A stretch of 53,442 nt of DNA from Pseudomonas aegrilactucae (GCF_019168305.1 NZ_JAHTBI010000058.1:1-53442), one strand, 5' to 3'. Numbered from the stretch's first letter, positions 1 through 9,286 are shown. The notes: generated from the sequence alone by a model not told the origin. Translations and numbers: made by a program.

Positions 1-156
1 CTGCAGGCTCACCAGGTCGTAGGTGGCCTCGCGCAGCCATTGGTCGACAGAGGCGGCTGCGGCGCCGAGGTCTTCACTGAGCAGGGTTTCGAGAGGGGCA
101 ATCGCAATCTGGATCTCACGCTCGCTGGGCGCGGATCCGGTGGGAGAAGCAGACAT
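1..156 (-). CDS. Unrecognised protein, N-terminal fragment cut by the window edge
   Basis: The minus strand reads an open frame of 52 codons from an ATG at 156 off the left end of the window. It begins MSASPTGSAPSEREIQIAIA and continues through a segment rich in Leu, Ala and Glu that should be helical. No signal peptide or membrane segment is visible in this part. I do not recognise the family, and the missing remainder makes any functional call unsafe. The start is supported only by the open frame and codon use; no strong ribosome binding site is obvious upstream. Confidence 0.55.
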   Translation of the reverse strand, partial: MSASPTGSAPSEREIQIAIAPLETLLSEDLGAAAASVDQWLREATYDLVSLQ

Positions 157-448
157 CGTACAAAGCCTTCCTAGGCAGGGACGTAGCGTCCCGGGTGGTC
201 CATGAAGGCAAAATGATACTATGGAGAAGGCTTCTCATCCATGGAGAAACTTCCGAAAGCACTGTGGGATGTGTCGCTGAAAATTTGATGAGATGGAGTT
301 GTAGCGGCACCCTCTCCATTACAAGTGATAACTGGCAATACTGGTCCCCCTTCCTTTTTACCCAACCCTTGAATCCCCACCCCAACCCCGCAAACCCGTC
401 TACACCTCATTCGGCTGCTGCCACGGCGATCACCCACCCCTGTTTTCC

Positions 449-655
449 GTGCGCGAAGACATCAAGATCGAAGAGGCGCTGGTCTACCTGTCGATCATGA
501 TCCAATGCGCCAAGGACACCACCGCACAAGCCTGCGAACGCGTCGATGAACAGTTCAAGAGCCTGCTGATGGCAAGCCAGCACTCACTGGAAATGAGCAA
601 CGCACTGATCGAATCGGTGCTGGACGGCATGGAAGCAAAAGCGGCAAGCAAGTAA
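449..655 (+). CDS. DUF3077-like small Pseudomonas protein, start unresolved
   Basis: The frame encodes a small acidic helical protein whose pattern (LFSVREDI, then an Ala/Leu-rich helix and a C-terminal ALIESVLDG helix) resembles the DUF3077/DUF6124-type proteins common in Pseudomonas; their function is unknown to me. The listed start is a GTG that would give 68 residues, but the reading frame stays open and family-like upstream to about 398 (FGCCHGDHPPLFSV) with no ATG before the stop at 329-331. A TTG at 369 lies in a different frame. Either a non-standard start is used or the 5-prime end carries an indel in the C-rich stretch at 375-400. A hairpin follows the stop. Confidence 0.55.
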   Translation: MREDIKIEEALVYLSIMIQCAKDTTAQACERVDEQFKSLLMASQHSLEMSNALIESVLDGMEAKAASK

Positions 656-1003
656 CGACGCAACACCAGGGCCGCAGATGCGGCCTACCGAACGTCCCCC
701 ACCGCCAGAAAACCGCTCTCCCCACCCTATGCAGTACATTCCTTGAGCCAGTCGCCCCCCCTGCACCAGCCGCTGGCGACCGATCGCATCCTGCAGTTCT
801 CCTGAAAACGGACTGCGTGATTAAGCGGCAGCCGCCCGGGCTTTGAGAACGGATAGATCTTGAGGGGACGGGTGATGTGTGGTCACGCGCCCGCCGCAAG
901 ACCAGTCGGCGGCACGTAAAACATTTTGTAAAATTTCCCTTGAAAATAAATCGCAAATATTAATAATTCGCATTCGATAACAATTACCAGTTGGATCCAT
1001 CGT
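656..1003. other. Intergenic region with hairpin and AT-rich receptor promoter
   Basis: No convincing gene is seen in these 348 bases. A perfect 7-bp-arm hairpin (GGCCGCA, loop GA, TGCGGCC) lies at 670-685, just after the DUF3077-like stop, without a following T run. The right-hand 90 bases turn strongly AT-rich and contain the Fur-box-like sequence described separately. The middle part (about 690-890) shows nothing I can interpret. Confidence 0.5.
956..974 (+). promoter_or_regulatory. Candidate Fur box upstream of the first TonB-dependent receptor
   Basis: This AT-rich 19-mer matches the classical Fur consensus (GATAATGATAATCATTATC) at 11 of 19 positions by my count and lies 30 bases before the receptor start codon, where iron repression would be expected. 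Fur control of siderophore receptors is well established; this particular site is inference. Confidence 0.4.
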
Positions 1004-3246
1004 ATGCCCGCACTCCGCGCTTCCCGGTTCAGCCCCCTGCCGATCCACCTTTGCCTCGGTTTCGCCACCGCCTTCCTGCACACTCCGTTGTGGGCCGAAA
1101 GCGTCGAGTCACTCCCGCGTGAGGCACGTGCACAGGACGAAATCGAGGCCGCCAAAGGACTGGAACTGTCGGCCACCAACATCGATGCGCAATCGCTTGG
1201 TGAAAACACCGAGAACAGCGGCAGCTACGTGCCGGGCACCACCAGCATGGGCGGCAAGGGCCCGCAGAAACTGCGCGAGATCCCCCAGTCGGTCACCGTC
1301 ATCACCCGCCAGCGCCTGGAAGATCAGCAACTGACCAACATGGACCAGGTGATGAGCCAAATGACCGGCGTCACGCGCAAGGAGGCCTGGGCCAAGAACA
1401 CCTATGTGTCGCGCGGTTTCGAGATCACCAACGTGCGCTACGAGGGCGGCGCCACCTCGACCCTGCTCGACAGCAGCCGCTACGAGGACCTGGCGCAGTT
1501 CGACAGTGTCGGCCTGCTGCGCGGCGCCGATGGCCTGTACGGTGCCGGCGAGCCTGGCGGAGTGATCAACTTCATGTACAAGCGCCCGCTGGCACAGCCC
1601 CAGGTCAAGCTGATGACCTCGGCCGGAAGTTGGGACAACTACCGTGGCGAATTCGACGTGACCGGCCCACTGGGCATGGACGGTCGCCTGCGCGGTCGCT
1701 ACGTGGGTGTGCTGGAAGACAAGCACTCGTTCGTGGATTACGACCACAAGAAGCGCAACCTCAACTACGCCTCGTTCGAGTTCGACGTCACCGACGAGTC
1801 GCTGCTGTTCTTTGGCCTGAGCCATCAGCGCGATGACCTCAACGGTGTGCGCAACACTCTGGCGCGCTTCTCTGACGGCTCCGACCTGGGCCTGCCGCGC
1901 AGCACCAACCTGACCACGCCCTGGAGCTGGAACGACATCGAGAGCACCACCTTCTTCGTACGCCTCGACCAGCAGCTCAACGATGCCTGGAAGGCCGTGG
2001 CCAACCTGCGACACACCATCAACGAGAACGCACAGAACGTGGTGGAGCTGGAAAACCCGATCGACCCGGTGACCGGCGCCGGCGGTGTGTGGTGGAACAA
2101 CCAGCACGATTACCGCACCACCGAGACCACCCTGGACCTCAACACCCAGGGCTCGTTCGAGCTGTTCGGCCACCGCCACGACCTGACCGTGGGCGTGGAC
2201 GCCAGCAACAAGAAGGGCAAGGGCGGCAGCTACTGGAACATGCTCTACGCCGACTCGGTGTTCTCGCCTACCCTGCCCGGCTACTACCCCACCGCGGAGA
2301 ACTTCCCGGACACTTCAACCGATGTACGCAAGGTCGGCAGCTACACCTCGCTGCGCATTCGCCCGGTCGACGACCTGTCGTTGATCGTCGGCGGCCGCTA
2401 CACCCTCAAGGAAGACACCGAATACGTCGGCGCCACCGGCCAGAAGCTGTCGTCGGTCGAAGAAGACCCGCAGTTCGTCCCGTACTACGGCATTGTCTAC
2501 GACCTCACGCCGACCCTCAGCCTGTATGCCAGCCATGCCGAGATCTACAAGTCCCAGGCTACCCTGCTGCAAGGCCCGCCACCGGGCTCCAAGGCGCTGG
2601 AGCCGCTGACCGGCACCAACTATGAAATCGGCATCAAGAGCGAAATGGCCGATGGCCGCCTGCTGGGCAGCTTCGCGCTATACCGCATCGAGAAAAAGGG
2701 TGAAGGCCAGACCGACCCCAACTACCCGCGCAACTGGGGCGCCGTCACCTCCTGCTGCTATGTGGGCAACGGCTACCAGTTGAGCCAGGGCTTTGAAGTG
2801 GAGCTCAACGGTGAAGTCGCGCCGGGCCTGCAGGTGTCGATGGGTTACACCTACAACGCCAACGAGAACAAACGCCAGGGCGATGCGCGCTTCAGCACGC
2901 ACACTCCGCGCCACCTGTTCAAGCTGTGGAGCGATTACCGCTTCCAGCGCCTGAACGCCTTGAGCCTGGGCGCAGGTGTCATCGCGCAGAGCCAGCACAG
3001 CGAGGCCGGCACCGTGGTGCCGATGGGCTCGACCACAGGCGACTCGCTGGACTACACCTTCGTCGAGAGCGGCTATGCCCTCTATTCGGCGCGCGCGCCT
3101 ACGACCTGGACGAACACTGGACGCTGGCCCTGAACGCCAACAACCTGTTCGACAAGACCTACTACAGCACCGTGTCGTCCACCGGCTACGGCAACCTCTA
3201 TGGTGAGCCGCGCAGCTTCATGCTCAGCCTGAGCGGGCAGTTCTGA
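1004..3246 (+). pseudogene. TonB-dependent siderophore receptor (FpvA-like), frameshifted near the C-terminus
   Basis: The gene encodes an outer membrane receptor that would import a ferric siderophore using TonB energy. An N-terminal signal sequence (cleavage likely after LWA, about residue 31) leads directly into a plug domain with PQKLREIPQSVTVITRQR and GADGLYGAGEPGG, then the beta-barrel. There is no STN signalling domain, so it should transport but not signal. The first frame stops at 3133 after 709 residues, while the final strands (TLALNANNLFDKTYY, ending in SLSGQF with terminal Phe) continue in another frame to 3246. The switch falls at a (GC)5 run, 3089-3098; removing one GC unit restores a normal receptor of about 746 residues. 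Whether this is a read error, decay or slippage cannot be told here. Confidence 0.85.
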
Positions 3247-3266
3247 CCCCATAAAGCGCCAACACA

Positions 3267-3305
3267 GGTATGATTCCGGCCCATGGCCACGGCCGAAATC
3301 ATACC
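3267..3305. repeat. Long imperfect hairpin after the receptor gene
   Basis: Arms of 15 bases at 3267-3281 (GGTATGATTCCGGCC) and 3291-3305 pair with one mismatch around a 9-base loop. It sits 20 bases after the receptor stop. No T run follows, so it is not a standard intrinsic terminator; it may protect the mRNA end or act in cis. Confidence 0.65.
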
Positions 3306-3312
3306 GTTCACT

Positions 3313-3334
3313 GTCGATTCGGCCCCGAATCGAC
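3313..3334. repeat. Second perfect hairpin before the amidase gene
   Basis: Perfect 10-base arms, GTCGATTCGG and CCGAATCGAC, flank a CC loop. The hairpin ends 28 bases before the amidase ATG and lies directly downstream of the longer hairpin at 3267-3305, so the two form a tandem structured leader or spacer. Confidence 0.65.
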
Positions 3335-3362
3335 ATGAAACCTACCCGTTGGTGTTGACCCC

Positions 3363-5066
3363 ATGATCGAAGTCACCGAAGTCTCCATTGCACACCTGCG
3401 CGCCGCCCTCGAAGCCGGCCAGACCACCTCGGTCGAACTGGTGCGGGCCTACCTCGCCCGCATCGATGCCTACGACGGCGCAGGCACCCCCACTGCGCTG
3501 AATGCTGTGGTGGTGCGCAACCCCGAAGCCCTGAATGAAGCACGCGCCAGCGACGATCGCCGCGCCAAGGGCCAGACCCTTGGCCCGCTGGACGGCATCC
3601 CCTACACCGCCAAGGACAGCTACCTGGTCAAGGGCCTGACGGCGGCCTCCGGCAGCCCGGCCTTCGCCCACCTGGTGGCGCACCGCGACGCCTTCACCAT
3701 CGAACGCCTGCGCGGCGCCGGGGCGATCTGCCTGGGCAAGACCAATATGCCGCCCATGGCCAACGGCGGCATGCAGCGCGGGGTGTATGGTCGCGCAGAA
3801 AGCCCGTACAACGCTGCCTACCTGACCGCGCCGTTTGCCTCCGGCTCCTCCAACGGCGCCGGTACCGCCACCGCGGCAAGCTTTGCGGCCTTTGGCCTGG
3901 CCGAGGAAACCTGGTCGAGCGGGCGCGGCCCGGCCTCCAACAATGGCCTGTGCGCCTACACGCCGTCGCGCGGGGTGATCTCGGTGCGTGGCAACTGGCC
4001 GCTGACGCCGACCATGGACGTGGTGGTGCCATTTGCACGCACCATGGCCGACCTGCTCGAGGTGCTGGACGTGGTGGTGGCCGAAGACCCCGACACCCGT
4101 GGCGACCTGTGGCGCCTGCAGCCGTGGGTGCCGATTCCGGCCGTGGCATCGGTGCGCCCGGCCGCCTACCCGCAGTTGGCCGCCACACCCGAAGCGTTGG
4201 CGGGCAAGCGCTTTGGCATCCCGCGCCTGTACATCAACAAGGACCCTGAGGCCGGTACCGCGGACGCGCCGGGCATTGGCGGCCCGACCGGCCAGCGTAT
4301 CCATACGCGCCCGTCGGTGATCGCCCTGTGGGACGCGGCGCGCCAGGCGCTGGAAGCGGCCGGTGCCCAGGTGCTGGAGGTGGATTTCCCACTGGTGTCC
4401 AACTGCGAGGGCGACCGGCCCGGCGCCCCGACCGTGTTCAATCGCGGGCTGGTGTCCAAGGAGTTTCTGCACCATGAACTGTGGGACCTGACCGCCTGGG
4501 CGTTCGATGACTTCCTGCGCGCCAATGGCGACCCGCAGCTGAACCGCCTGGTCGATGTGGACGGCCCGCAGATCTTCCCCCACGACCCAGGCACCCTGCC
4601 CAACCGTGAGGGTGATCTGGCGGCGGGCATGGACGCGTACGTGCGCATGGCCGAGCGCGGCATCACGCCGTGGGATCAGATCAGCACCTTGCCTGACGGC
4701 TTGCGCGGGCTGGAGCAGACGCGACGCATCGACCTGGAAGACTGGATGGACGCGCTGGGGCTGGATGCCGTGCTGTTCCCGACGGTCGCCGATGTGGGCC
4801 CGGCGGATGCGGATGTGAACCCGGCATCTGCAGACATTGCCTGGAGCAATGGGGTGTGGGTGGCCAACGGCAACCTGGCGATTCGGCACCTTGGCGTGCC
4901 GACGGTGACGGTGCCGATGGGGGTGATGGCGGACATCGGCATGCCGGTGGGGCTGACCTTTGCAGGGCGTGCTTACGATGATTCGGCATTGTTGCGGTTG
5001 GCGTCGGCGTTCGAAGCTACCGGGTCGAAGCGGATGATTCCACCGCGTACGCCGGCATTGGCGTAG
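3363..5066 (+). CDS. Amidase signature family hydrolase
   Basis: This 567-residue protein belongs to the amidase signature family, which hydrolyses amide or carbamate bonds with a Lys-cisSer-Ser triad. The Lys lies in PYTAKDSYLVKG (about residue 82). The Gly/Ser-rich segment reads GSSNGAGTATAA (about 161-172) followed by ETWSSGRGPASNNG, where one of the serines should be the nucleophile; this departs from the usual GGSS-GG-S and GTDTGGSIR wording, so the substrate class may be unusual. No signal peptide is visible, suggesting a cytoplasmic enzyme. It follows the receptor gene by 116 bases containing two hairpins and is probably separately expressed. The substrate cannot be deduced. Confidence 0.85.
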   Translation: MIEVTEVSIAHLRAALEAGQTTSVELVRAYLARIDAYDGAGTPTALNAVVVRNPEALNEARASDDRRAKGQTLGPLDGIPYTAKDSYLVKGLTAASGSPAFAHLVAHRDAFTIERLRGAGAICLGKTNMPPMANGGMQRGVYGRAESPYNAAYLTAPFASGSSNGAGTATAASFAAFGLAEETWSSGRGPASNNGLCAYTPSRGVISVRGNWPLTPTMDVVVPFARTMADLLEVLDVVVAEDPDTRGDLWRLQPWVPIPAVASVRPAAYPQLAATPEALAGKRFGIPRLYINKDPEAGTADAPGIGGPTGQRIHTRPSVIALWDAARQALEAAGAQVLEVDFPLVSNCEGDRPGAPTVFNRGLVSKEFLHHELWDLTAWAFDDFLRANGDPQLNRLVDVDGPQIFPHDPGTLPNREGDLAAGMDAYVRMAERGITPWDQISTLPDGLRGLEQTRRIDLEDWMDALGLDAVLFPTVADVGPADADVNPASADIAWSNGVWVANGNLAIRHLGVPTVTVPMGVMADIGMPVGLTFAGRAYDDSALLRLASAFEATGSKRMIPPRTPALA

Positions 5067-5098
5067 ATAAGAACCTCTCGGCTGGCTGACCCGGCCTC

Positions 5099-5180
5099 TT
5101 CGCTGGCAAGCCAGCTCCCACAGGAACTGCGCATACCTTGAGGGCAGCGCGGTATTTGTGGGAGCTGGCTTGCCAGCGAA
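5099..5180. repeat. Inverted pair of P. putida-type REP elements
   Basis: Two copies of a 24-base element containing GGCAAGCCAGCTCCCAC lie in perfect inverted orientation at 5099-5122 and 5157-5180, separated by 34 bases. This is the typical BIME arrangement of Pseudomonas putida REP sequences, placed between convergent genes. Confidence 0.9.
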
Positions 5181-5209
5181 GGGGGCAATGCGATTACAAA
5201 ACGGGCACA

Positions 5210-5246
5210 AAAAAGGGGACGCCATCATGGCGCCCCCCCCCTTTTA
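5210..5246 (-). terminator. Intrinsic terminator for the carboxynorspermidine operon
   Basis: Read on the minus strand, a G-run and GGCGCCAT pair with ATGGCG and CCCC, and the hairpin is followed by a run of Ts (plus-strand A run near 5209-5214). It begins 16 bases after the dehydrogenase stop codon. Confidence 0.7.
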
Positions 5247-5261
5247 GTCAACCTGACCCTT

Positions 5262-6498
5262 TCAGTTCCAGGGACGGTCGCCGTTCTCGTCCTTGATACG
5301 GGTCGGCAAGCCCATCACGTCCAGCGCCTTGAGGAACGGCTCGGCCGGCAGCTCCTCGACGTTGGCCATGCGCTGCACATCCCACTCGCCACGCGCAACC
5401 AGCAAGGCCGCAGCCACTGGCGGCACGCCAGCAGTGTAGGAAATGCCCTGGCTGTCGGTCTCGGCGTAAGCCTCTTCGTGATCGGCCACGTTATAGATGA
5501 ACACTTCACGCGGCTGGCCATCCTTGGTGCCCTTGACCAGGTCGCCAATGCAGGTCTTGCCGGTATAGCCCGGCGCCAGCGAAGACGGATCCGGCAGCAC
5601 GGCCTTGACCACCTTGAGCGGCACCACTTCCAGGCCCTCGGCTGTCTTGACCGGTTGCTCGGACAGCAGGCCCAGGTTCTTCAGCACGGTGAACACGTTG
5701 ATGTAGTGCTCGCCAAAGCTCATCCAGAAGCGCACGTTCGGCACGTCCAGGTTCTTGGACAGCGAATGCACTTCATCGTGGCCGGTCAGGTACAGGTTCT
5801 GCGAACCCACCACCGGCAGGTCGTCGGTACGCTTGACCTCGAACATGGTGTTGCTGGTCCACTGGCTGTTCTGCCAGCTCCACACCTGCCCGGTGAACTC
5901 ACGGAAGTTGATTTCCGGGTCGAAATTGGTGGCGAAATACTTGCCATGCGAGCCGGCATTGACGTCGAGAATGTCGATCGAATCAATGCGGTCGAAATAC
6001 TGTTGTTGCGCCAGCGCTGCATAGGCATTGACCACACCCGGGTCGAAGCCCACGCCAAGGATGGCGGTAATGTTCTTCTGCTGGCATTCCTCGAGGTGAT
6101 TCCACTCGTAGTTGCCATACCAGGGCGGCGTTTCGCAGATCTTGCCCGGTTCTTCGTGAATGGCGGTGTCCAGGTAGGCCACGCCGGTATCGATGCAGGC
6201 ACGCAGCACCGACATGTTGAGGAAGGCAGAACCGACGTTGATCACGATCTGCGATTCGGTTTCGCGGATCAGCGCCTTGGTCGCCTCGACATCCAGAGCG
6301 TTCAGTGCAAAGGCCTTGATGTCGGCGGGTACCTTGAGGCTACCCTTGGCCTTGACGCTGTCGATGATGGCCTGGCATTTGGAGATGTTGCGTGACGCGA
6401 TTGCAATACGACCGAGTTCGTCGTTGTGCTGCGCGCACTTGTGGGCCACCACCTTGGCGACACCTCCTGCACCAATGATAAGAACGTTTTTTCTTCAA
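5262..6498 (-). pseudogene. Carboxynorspermidine dehydrogenase (saccharopine dehydrogenase family), frameshifted at codon 4
   Basis: Members of this family condense aspartate semialdehyde with a diamine using NADPH to form carboxy(nor)spermidine, the alternative route to spermidine-type polyamines. A Rossmann start (VLIIGAGGVAKVVAHKC) and the full catalytic body are present, but the natural TTG start at 6498 is separated from the body by an A6 run (plus-strand T6 at 6487-6492). Five As would give a continuous protein of about 411 residues beginning MKKNVLIIGAGG; with six the frame meets a stop. The longest intact frame begins only at the GTG at 6452 and lacks the nucleotide-binding loop. A ribosome site AAAGGAG precedes the TTG. 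It lies 26 bases after nspC and should be co-transcribed with it. Confidence 0.85.
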
Positions 6499-6524
6499 TT
6501 TCTTTAAGTCTCCTTTGCGCCAGC

Positions 6525-7622
6525 TTACGAGAGGCTGGACAGGTAGTCGTCAAAACCAAATTCGCGAACCACGTCGACACTACCGTCGAGTTGTTTCACT
6601 ACGATGGATGGCATCTTCAAACCGTTGAACCAGTTTTTCTTGACCATGGTGTAACCCGCCGCGTCGATGAACGACAGCCGATCGCCGATGGCCAGCGGAC
6701 GATCGAATTGATATTCACCGAAGATATCCCCGGCCAGGCAGGATTTGCCGCACACCATGTAGGTGTGTTCACCCTCGCTGGGCGCCAGCTTGGCGTTCAG
6801 GCGATAGATCAGCAGGTCGAGCATGTGCGCTTCGATGGAGCTGTCGACCACGGCCAGGTGCTTGCCGTTGTACAGGGTGTCGAGCACGGTGACTTCCAGC
6901 GAGGCGCTCTGGGTGATGGCCGCTTCGCCGGGCTCCAGGTAGACCTGCACGCCGTACTGCTGCGAGAACGCCTTCAGGCGCGCGCAGAACGCGTCCAGTG
7001 CATAGTCTTCGCCGGTGAAGTGGATACCACCGCCCAGGCTGACCCACTCGACCTTGTGCAGCAGGTGGCCGAAGCGCTCTTCGATGGTGTTGAGCATCTG
7101 GTCGAACAGGCCGAAGTCGCCGTTCTCGCAGTTGTTGTGGAACATGAAGCCGGAGATCTGGCCCATGACCGCGTCGATCTTCACCGGGTCCCATTCGCCC
7201 AGGCGGCTGAACGGGCGCGCCGGGTCGGCCAGCAGATAGTCGGAGCTGCTCACCTGCGGGTTGACGCGCAGGCCGCGGACCTTGCCTTCGGTGGCGTCGG
7301 CAAAACGCTCCAGCTGACCGATGGAGTTGAAGATGATCTTGTCGCAGTTCTCGACCATCTCTTCGATTTCATCGTCGGCCCAGGCCACGCTGTAGGCGTG
7401 GGTTTCGCCTTCGAACTTCTGGCGACCGAGCTTGAGCTCGTACAGCGACGACGAGGTGGTGCCGTCCATGTACTGCTGCATCAGGTCGAACACCGACCAG
7501 GTGGCGAAGCACTTGAGTGCCAGCAGGGCCTTGGCCCCGGACTGTTCGCGCACATAGGCGATCTTCTGCATGTTCTGCAGCAGCTTGGTTTTGTCGATCA
7601 GGTAGTACGGCGTTTTGATCAT
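6525..7622 (-). CDS. nspC: Carboxynorspermidine decarboxylase
   Basis: This PLP-dependent enzyme of the alanine racemase-fold decarboxylases (group IV) removes CO2 from carboxynorspermidine or carboxyspermidine to give the triamine. At 365 residues it has the usual length. The PLP lysine is expected at K37 in LLALKCFATW; the conserved HNNCEN segment, WVSLGGGIHF and YLEPGEA (PLP phosphate region) are all visible, as is VCGKSCLAGD (CxxSCLAGD), the family's second-subunit active-site motif. The ATG at 7622 is chosen because homology begins there (MIKTPYYLID) and the upstream in-frame extension is not family-like. It is first in an operon with the dehydrogenase, so the pair forms the complete branch from diamine to triamine. 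Confidence 0.9.
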   Translation of the reverse strand: MIKTPYYLIDKTKLLQNMQKIAYVREQSGAKALLALKCFATWSVFDLMQQYMDGTTSSSLYELKLGRQKFEGETHAYSVAWADDEIEEMVENCDKIIFNSIGQLERFADATEGKVRGLRVNPQVSSSDYLLADPARPFSRLGEWDPVKIDAVMGQISGFMFHNNCENGDFGLFDQMLNTIEERFGHLLHKVEWVSLGGGIHFTGEDYALDAFCARLKAFSQQYGVQVYLEPGEAAITQSASLEVTVLDTLYNGKHLAVVDSSIEAHMLDLLIYRLNAKLAPSEGEHTYMVCGKSCLAGDIFGEYQFDRPLAIGDRLSFIDAAGYTMVKKNWFNGLKMPSIVVKQLDGSVDVVREFGFDDYLSSLS

Positions 7623-7859
7623 TTCGAGGCCCCCGGCAAGGCCGGCCAAAAAAAAGGACACGCATTGTGCCTTCACTGCGTCGGAATCGAAAGCTCGGAA
7701 ATGATTTTTGCGGGGTCGGGATTTTTCAGGTTGTGCCGGGCCGCGCACGCGCGACGGCCGGAGAAATTTTCCTGCCACCACGATCGTGCGTTGCACTTGC
7801 CTCTGGCAAGATCGGCATGGGGCCCATTCCCTGTTCAAACATCATCCGGAGCACTGCGC

Positions 7860-8606
7860 ATGGATCAAGCAACACTGAATTCGATACTGCTCAAGCTGAA
7901 CAATGGCGACCTGGACGGCGCCGCCGTTGACATGCAGGCGCATGCGGCACTGCTGGCCGGCAACGGGCACGCGGCACTGTCCGATTTCCTGGCGCGCCAT
8001 GCGTTCAGAACCCTGCGCGACAAGCATGACCCGACCAAGACCCTGCCCTTGCTGAACAAGGCGCTGCAGCACGCCGAACAGCATCAGGCTCGCCTGGACA
8101 GCGAGTACAAGGTACTGCTGGACGAGCTGTACGCGTATTTCCAGGCGTTCGAGGAAATTTCCTACGCCGTGGCGCCGGAGTGGACGCAGCCGGTGGTGTT
8201 CAATGAGCAGAACCGCGACAACCTGCCCTTTATCGAAGACTTCCTGAACCAGCGTGAAAGCCCGATCGACGCGTTCAACCTGCAAGGCGTATTGAGAAAG
8301 CAGATCAAGTTCTACCTGAACCTGAACCTGGCGGACGAAAGGCCGGGCCTTAAAGTGACCTACCGCAAAACCCATATCCTGCAGGGCAAGTCCTGGCGGT
8401 TTGTGGAACTGAGCCTGCAGGCGGCAGAAAAAACCGAAAAAGTGAACCGGCTGCCATCGCTTGAAAACGAGCTGTACGCGGTACACAGCGAGATGACCAG
8501 GCTGAAATGGGAAGTGCGCGAAACCGAGCTGCTCGGGCACAGGCACGCCGCGCAGTTTCAGGAGAAGCTGGGGGCGTTCCTTGGCGGTGTGACGACGCCT
8601 GCCTGA
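7860..8606 (+). CDS. Conserved Pseudomonas protein of unknown function
   Basis: The 248-residue product starts at the ATG at 7860 (MDQATLNSILLKL), preceded by GGAG at good spacing. It is predicted to be soluble and largely helical, with a probable coiled-coil near the C-terminus (about 205-240, ENELYAVHSEMTRLKWEVRE). No signal peptide, membrane segment or catalytic motif was recognised. It is transcribed divergently from nspC across 237 bases that contain both promoters, and it stands alone before the iron-signalling cluster. I do not recognise its family well enough to suggest a function. Confidence 0.75.
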   Translation: MDQATLNSILLKLNNGDLDGAAVDMQAHAALLAGNGHAALSDFLARHAFRTLRDKHDPTKTLPLLNKALQHAEQHQARLDSEYKVLLDELYAYFQAFEEISYAVAPEWTQPVVFNEQNRDNLPFIEDFLNQRESPIDAFNLQGVLRKQIKFYLNLNLADERPGLKVTYRKTHILQGKSWRFVELSLQAAEKTEKVNRLPSLENELYAVHSEMTRLKWEVRETELLGHRHAAQFQEKLGAFLGGVTTPA

Positions 8607-8727
8607 TCTCGTGAGCGGGTACTGTGTGCCAGCAACCCAGGGGTGCCCTGCAGCACAAACGGCCCCGCCACACCCCGCCCCAGGTACACCAGCCGTGGTG
8701 ACTTCATTGCGACATCAAGAAAGATCG

Positions 8728-8758
8728 TATTAATATCGAATCATTCTTATTAGCATAT
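8728..8758 (+). promoter_or_regulatory. Candidate Fur-regulated promoter of the ECF sigma gene
   Basis: A strongly AT-rich block containing TTAATATCGAATCATTCTT lies directly upstream of the sigma factor start. The CATT core fits half of a Fur box but my best alignment gives only about 9 of 19 matches, so this is a weak call resting mainly on context: FecI/PvdS-type sigma genes are normally repressed by Fur. Confidence 0.35.
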
Positions 8759-8764
8759 ACACCC

Positions 8765-9286
8765 ATGAAGCCCACCCCTGCTGCTCCGCCCGAGACGTTC
8801 GACAGCCTTTACCGCAGCCAGCACAGCTGGTTGCTCGGTTGGCTGCGTCGACGCCTGCACTGCCCGCACACTGCAGCGGACGTGGCACAGGACACCTTCA
8901 TCCGTGTGCTGAGCACTGGCAACTACGTTGCCCCTCACCAGCCACGTGCATTTCTCGCCACCGTGGCGCGCCGCTTGCTGATCGACAACGGTCGACGCCA
9001 GCGTCTCGAACAGGCGTACCGCGAGGAGCTTGAACACTGTGCCAGCTACCTGGATCAGGCGCCCTCCCCCGAGCAGATCCTCCACGCCGTGCAAGTGCTC
9101 GAAGCGATCGACCGGGCACTCGCACGGATGAAGCCACGGGTGCGCGAGACCTTCATGCTCAGGCACCTGGAAGGCTTGAGCCAGGCCGATGTGGCCAAGC
9201 GCCTGGGCGTTTCGCTACGCACGGTGCAACAAGACCTGGTCGATGCCCTCGAAGCCTGCGATGACGCAGCGGGCGGGTGCACATGA
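8765..9286 (+). CDS. FecI-family ECF sigma factor
   Basis: This 173-residue sigma-70 family protein has region 2 (about 10-75, with DVAQDTFIRVL and FLATVARRLLIDN) and region 4 (about 112-165, with LSQADVAKRLGVSLRTVQ as the DNA-reading helix-turn-helix). Such iron-starvation sigma factors are held by a FecR-like protein in the inner membrane and released when a siderophore binds the cognate receptor. The stop overlaps the anti-sigma start (ATGA), and the receptor follows, so the regulator, sensor and target are in one locus. AT-rich sequence upstream may hold a Fur box. Confidence 0.93.
   Translation: MKPTPAAPPETFDSLYRSQHSWLLGWLRRRLHCPHTAADVAQDTFIRVLSTGNYVAPHQPRAFLATVARRLLIDNGRRQRLEQAYREELEHCASYLDQAPSPEQILHAVQVLEAIDRALARMKPRVRETFMLRHLEGLSQADVAKRLGVSLRTVQQDLVDALEACDDAAGGCT

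Noticed and set aside
7623..7660. GC hairpin next to an A8 run between nspC and the divergent gene, considered as a terminator
   Set aside because: The T run precedes the stem in the nspC direction and reads as As in the other, so neither strand has a terminator order.
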